Assembly (NCBI RefSeq): GCF_009749525.1
Contig: NZ_WOAC01000006.1
Location: 124,001-188,000 of the forward strand
DNA: 64,000 bases
Source of the DNA: Mesorhizobium xinjiangense
GTDB lineage: Bacteria > Pseudomonadota > Alphaproteobacteria > Rhizobiales > Rhizobiaceae
Direction of reading: 5' to 3'
Numbering within the stretch: position 1 is the stretch's first letter; every line of letters begins with the position of its first letter. Shown here one piece after another: positions 60,648 to 64,000 of this stretch. The notes under the pieces were generated by a model. That model saw only the letters and a program-made list of their open reading frames with translations, was not told where the DNA came from and ran no database searches. The translations under genes and the position numbers were made by a program.

Positions 60648-63287
60648 CTACTTCTTCTCTTTCGCCTTGGTGAGCGCCTTGGCCTGCCTGACCCAGTCGT
60701 CGCGCTCGATGCGGCCGTGGAACTTCAGGTGCCCGTCCACCCATTCGCGCTCGGCCTTTTTCCACGCCGCGACCTGGGCGAAGGTAAAAATGCCGAGATC
60801 GTGCAGCATGGCCTCGATCTTCGGGCCGACGCCGGATATCGCCTTGAGATCGTCGGGCCGTGCCGGCCGCTTCTTCGCCGGCGGCCGGTTCGTGTCGACC
60901 GAGGCGCCCTTGCCTTTCATGGCCGACTTCGGCTGGACGTTCGTCGCCGCGGCCGTCTTCTTCGGCGCGGGATGCGCAGCCGGGCGCTGATGATGAGCCT
61001 TGCGCCCCTTGAGCAGACCGGCCGGCTCACGCGCTGTCGGCTCGTCCGGAGCGCGCCGCGACCCCGGCCGCGCCGGCGAGGACTTCTTCGTCGCATCGCC
61101 GGCGCCGCTCTCGCTCGCCTTCGCTGACACCTTCGCGGCGGCCTCGGCACCGGTCCTCTTGCCCGCGCTCAGATCCTTTTTCGTTTCGCCGAAGCTGATG
61201 ACGGGTTCCATGTCCGCGAGCGCCGCGTCGTCCAGCCAGCACAGGCTGAAATGCCCGTCGCCGAGCGTCTTGAGAGGCGGCATTTGGGTTTCGCACTTGT
61301 CGCCAGGCACCTGCGACTTCCAGCGGCATCGTGTCTGGAACGGACAGCCCGGCGGCGGATTCATTGCCGAAGGGATATCGCCCTCGAGCACGATGTGCTT
61401 CTTCTTGACGCTGGTGTCGGCGATCGGAATGGCCGAGAGCAGCGCTTCCGTATAGGGATGATAGGGCGGCGCGAAGATCTGGTCCGTCGTCCCCTGCTCG
61501 ACGATATGGCCGAGATACATCACCACCACGCGGTCGGCGAGATAGCGCACCACCGACAGGTCGTGGCTGATGAACAGCATCGTCGTCTTGTTCTCGCGCT
61601 GGATGTCCATCAGCAGTTCAGTCACCGCCGCCTGGACCGAGACGTCGAGCGCCGAGACGGGCTCGTCGGCCACCACCACCCTGGCATTGCCGGCAAAGGC
61701 ACGCGCCACGCCGATACGCTGCTTCTGGCCTCCGGAGAGTTGGCGTGGCATGCGTTCGGCGAAGGCGCGCGGCAGTTTCACGAGGTCGAGCAGTTCGAGC
61801 ATCCGCTGCTTGCGATCGGCAAGCGTGGCGCCGACCTTGAATTTCTCCAGCGTGCGGATGATCTGCGAGCCGACCGAATGGCTCGGATTGAGCGTGTCGA
61901 ACGGGTTCTGGAAGACCATCTGGATCGAGGAGATCGTGCCGACCTCGCGATCCTCGATCGGCGTCGACTGGATCGGCATGTTGCCGAGCTTCACTACGCC
62001 TTCCGTCGCCGTCTCCAGGCCGAGCAACACCTTGGCGAGCGTCGACTTGCCGCAACCCGATTCGCCGACGATCGCCAATGTCTCGGACTCGCGCGCCTCA
62101 AACGAGATATCCTCGTTGGCCTTGACCGTGCGCGTCTCACCTCCACCGAAAATCGCGTTGGCGGCCACCTGGTAGTATTTTTTCAGTTTCTCGATCTGCA
62201 GCACCGGCGCGCCCGGCCTGATCGGCTCCTTGGCCGTCTTGGCGCCCTCCGGCAGCGCCTCCCAGTCGATTTCGTCGATGCGCACGCAGCGGCTGAAATG
62301 ATTGCTCTGGCCGCCCACCGGCTCCATGGGAATGTCGGCGGCATCGCACACGCCCGCCTTGAAGTGTTGGCAGCGGGGGCCGAAATTGCACCCGTTGGGC
62401 CGCTCGTGCGGCAAGGGCAACTGGCCCGGAATGGCGATCAGCGGCCTGGCGTTCTTGTCGGCGCCGGGCAGCGGGATCGAACGGAAGAGCCCCTGCGTAT
62501 AAGGGTGACGCATGCGGTCGAACACGTCCTCGATGCGGCCGGTCTCCACCGCCTCGCCCGAATACATCACCGTGATGCGGTCGCAGGTTTCCAGGATGAG
62601 ACCGAGATTGTGCGACACGAAGATCATCGACGTGCCGAACTCCTTGCCGAGCCCCTTGACCAGTTCCACGATGCCCGCCTCGACCGTGACGTCGAGCGCG
62701 GTGGTGGGCTCGTCGAGCAGCAAGAGCGCCGGCTTCGAAAGCAGCGCCATGGCAATCACGATGCGCTGCTGCTGACCGCCGGAAAGCTGATGCGGATAGG
62801 AGCGCATGATGCGTTCTGGATCGGGCAAGCGGACCGCGCCGACCATTTCCAGCGCGCGGCTGTAGGCCTCCTCCTTCGACACTTTCTCATGGATCAGCGG
62901 CACCTCCATGAGCTGCCGGCCGATCTTCATGGCCGGGTTGAGGCTCGCCATCGGCTCCTGATAGATCATCGCGATCTTGTTGCCGCGGATCTGCCTCAGC
63001 TCCTCCTCGCTCATATCGGCCATGTCGCGACCCTGAAACTTGATGCGCCCGCCGACGATCTGGCCGACATTCGACAGGTCGCGCATGATGCCGAGCGCCA
63101 CCGTCGACTTGCCGCAGCCCGATTCGCCGACGATCCCCATGGCCTCGCCGGGCATGACGGTGCAGGAAAAGTCCATCACCGCGGGTATCTCGCCCTTGCG
63201 GGTGAAGAACGAGATCGACAGGTTCTCGATCTCGAGGATGGGCTCACCCGCCTTGGTGCTCCGATTGATGCTGATGGCTTCGTTCAT
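60648..63287 (-). CDS. Fused double ATPase of a peptide-type ABC transporter with C-terminal helix-hairpin-helix domain
   Basis: This is an 879-residue protein. ABC domain 1 has GESGCGKST near 57 and LSGGQQQR near 165, with an oligopeptide C-terminal motif (CNFGPRCQHF). ABC domain 2 has GESGCGKST near 405 and LSGGQKQR near 520, with CPFQTRCRWK. A basic Ala/Lys/Pro linker (residues 700-800) leads to DDLKAISGVGPKIEAMLHDL, an HhH domain like those at the end of rhizobial NuoE or L21. ATG 63287 has GAGAG 8 bases upstream; ATG 63308 is an alternative. The permease lies upstream. Confidence 0.92.
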   Translation of the reverse strand: MNEAISINRSTKAGEPILEIENLSISFFTRKGEIPAVMDFSCTVMPGEAMGIVGESGCGKSTVALGIMRDLSNVGQIVGGRIKFQGRDMADMSEEELRQIRGNKIAMIYQEPMASLNPAMKIGRQLMEVPLIHEKVSKEEAYSRALEMVGAVRLPDPERIMRSYPHQLSGGQQQRIVIAMALLSKPALLLLDEPTTALDVTVEAGIVELVKGLGKEFGTSMIFVSHNLGLILETCDRITVMYSGEAVETGRIEDVFDRMRHPYTQGLFRSIPLPGADKNARPLIAIPGQLPLPHERPNGCNFGPRCQHFKAGVCDAADIPMEPVGGQSNHFSRCVRIDEIDWEALPEGAKTAKEPIRPGAPVLQIEKLKKYYQVAANAIFGGGETRTVKANEDISFEARESETLAIVGESGCGKSTLAKVLLGLETATEGVVKLGNMPIQSTPIEDREVGTISSIQMVFQNPFDTLNPSHSVGSQIIRTLEKFKVGATLADRKQRMLELLDLVKLPRAFAERMPRQLSGGQKQRIGVARAFAGNARVVVADEPVSALDVSVQAAVTELLMDIQRENKTTMLFISHDLSVVRYLADRVVVMYLGHIVEQGTTDQIFAPPYHPYTEALLSAIPIADTSVKKKHIVLEGDIPSAMNPPPGCPFQTRCRWKSQVPGDKCETQMPPLKTLGDGHFSLCWLDDAALADMEPVISFGETKKDLSAGKRTGAEAAAKVSAKASESGAGDATKKSSPARPGSRRAPDEPTAREPAGLLKGRKAHHQRPAAHPAPKKTAAATNVQPKSAMKGKGASVDTNRPPAKKRPARPDDLKAISGVGPKIEAMLHDLGIFTFAQVAAWKKAEREWVDGHLKFHGRIERDDWVRQAKALTKAKEKK

Positions 63288-63369
63288 GGCGTCGCTCTCA
63301 GTGTTCATGGTGTTGGAAGCACGGCGTTCCGATTTCGGCCGGCAGATCTCATCATTCGCACCCGTCGCG

Positions 63370-63524
63370 CCCCCCTCTGTCCTGTCGGACATCTCCCCCA
63401 CAAGGGGGGAGATCAGCCCTCGCAACGGCTTTCGCCAATCGCCAGCGATGAAGAACAGGCACAAGAATCGTTGCCAGCCAATCTCCCCGCTTGTGGGGGA
63501 GATGCACGACAGGACAGAGGGGGG
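63370..63524. repeat. 155-bp composite palindromic repeat (family B)
   Basis: The terminal arms CCCCCCTCTGTCCTGTC (63370-63386) and GACAGGACAGAGGGGGG (63508-63524) are a perfect 17-bp inverted repeat. Inside, two hairpins (ATCTCCCCC...GGGGGGAGAT at 63391-63413 and ATCTCCCC...GGGGGAGAT at 63481-63503) flank a unique centre. It sits between the permease and the ATPase gene. Similar elements are common between genes in Mesorhizobium relatives. Confidence 0.85.
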
Positions 63525-63556
63525 CAACGTAGAGCATAAACGCCTCCTGTTTGCCC

Positions 63557-64000
63557 CTAGTCCTTCAGCGACTGCTCGCGCAGCGCGTCGGCCAGCAGGT
63601 TGAGTCCGAGAACGAACGACATCAGCGCGAACACGGGCGGCAGGGCCGGGTGGATGTGGGACCGCAGGAGCCGGCTGGAATCCTTGATCGCCGTGCCCCA
63701 GTCGGGACTTTCGGGCGCCAGTCCGAGGCCGAAATAGCCGAGCGTGCCCAACAGGATCGTCGTATAGCCGATCCTCAGACATGCATCGACGATCAGCGGT
63801 CCCCGCGCATTGGGCAGAACCTCCCACAGCATGATGTACCAGGGGGTCTCGCCGCGCGTCTGGGCGGCCGCCACATAGTCGCGCGTCTTGATGTCCATCA
63901 CCAGCCCCCGCACGATGCGGAACACGCCGGGGCTCGATGCGAACACCACCGCGACGAAGATGTTCAGTTCGTTGGGTCGGATCGAGATGAGGCCGAGCGG
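63557..64000 (-). CDS. ABC transporter permease, DppC/OppC type, C-terminal part
   Basis: This is a partial gene running off the right edge; 147 codons are present. It has RDYVAAAQTRGETPWYIMLWEVLPNARGPLIVD, the EAA-type loop of dipeptide/oligopeptide permeases, and LGYFGLGLAPESPDWGTAIKDSS at the C-terminal part. It pairs with the fused ATPase downstream. Substrate and binding protein are not in the window. Confidence 0.92.
   Translation of the reverse strand, partial: PLGLISIRPNELNIFVAVVFASSPGVFRIVRGLVMDIKTRDYVAAAQTRGETPWYIMLWEVLPNARGPLIVDACLRIGYTTILLGTLGYFGLGLAPESPDWGTAIKDSSRLLRSHIHPALPPVFALMSFVLGLNLLADALREQSLKD

Noticed and set aside
61251-63539. 762-codon frame on the plus strand
   Set aside because: It is antisense to the double ATPase gene.
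63288-63827. N-terminal extension of the ATPase frame
   Set aside because: It runs through the family B repeat and the permease gene in another frame; no ribosome binding site or domain.

Overview
The window looks like a chromosomal stretch of a high-GC alphaproteobacterium of the order Hyphomicrobiales, probably close to Mesorhizobium, Aminobacter or other Phyllobacteriaceae. The evidence is codon bias (most antisense frames stay open), the gene families and their order (PcaQ/pca, PobR/pobA, MetF next to a methylase-domain ArsR regulator), and dispersed palindromic repeats of rhizobial type. No rRNA, tRNA, CRISPR, integrase or complete insertion sequence was seen. Short dyad repeats and four type II toxin-antitoxin (TA) modules are the main accessory elements. 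No genus can be assigned from the sequence alone.

Layout. 1-5 kb: tail of a GH25 lysozyme, an ArsR/SRPBCC pair, two DUF1801 proteins, an MltB-like lytic transglycosylase, an EamA exporter and a 28-residue membrane peptide gene. 5-8 kb: metF with a SahR-like regulator and a candidate operator, divergent from trmO and a DUF2293 gene. 8-16 kb: MOSC protein, FabH-like synthase, exported protein, ettA, alpha/beta hydrolase, MHYT-GGDEF-EAL protein. 16-19 kb: CoA-transferase and ThDP-enzyme pair, then a ParDE module. 19-33 kb: phenylacetate catabolism. paaA, a DUF3291 gene and paaBCDE run leftward; then a thioesterase, a Phd/VapC module, paaX, an exported MBL hydrolase, a TetR regulator (paaR), paaK and paaI, and on the other strand a cytochrome P450 and paaZ. 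33-39.6 kb: protocatechuate and 4-hydroxybenzoate catabolism (pcaB, pcaG, a RelE/RHH TA module, pcaH, pcaC, pcaQ, pobA, pobR). 39.6-49.3 kb: reductive pyrimidine or hydantoin catabolism: an NMT1-type ABC transporter, dihydropyrimidinase, a MazEF-like module, N-carbamoyl amino acid hydrolase, cupin, omega-aminotransferase and a divergent RutR-like TetR regulator. 49.4-56.2 kb: GT25/O-antigen ligase pair, DMT exporter, SBP56 protein with a membrane partner, and an Rrf2/AhpD-like/DoxX module. 56.4-59.1 kb: preA and preT, the first pyrimidine-reduction step. 59.2-64 kb: maiA, a lipoprotein transglycosylase, and a peptide-type ABC transporter whose double ATPase carries an unusual C-terminal helix-hairpin-helix domain.

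How it works together. PaaK makes phenylacetyl-CoA, PaaABCE with PaaD epoxidise it, and PaaZ opens the ring. PaaFGHJ are not in the window. PobA turns 4-hydroxybenzoate into protocatechuate, PcaHG cleaves it, and PcaB and PcaC carry it to 3-oxoadipate enol-lactone. PcaD and later steps are missing here. PreTA, dihydropyrimidinase, the amidohydrolase and the aminotransferase form a chain from uracil or thymine to beta-amino acids and semialdehydes. Two RutR-like palindromes, one upstream of the aminotransferase operon and one upstream of preT, suggest that the two loci form one regulon.

Most notable: a 144-bp palindromic repeat inserted in frame in the 5' end of paaD; the partner copy supplying the apparent ribosome binding site of paaR; a TA module between pcaH and pcaG; the SahR and RutR operator predictions; and the ATPase/HhH fusion.
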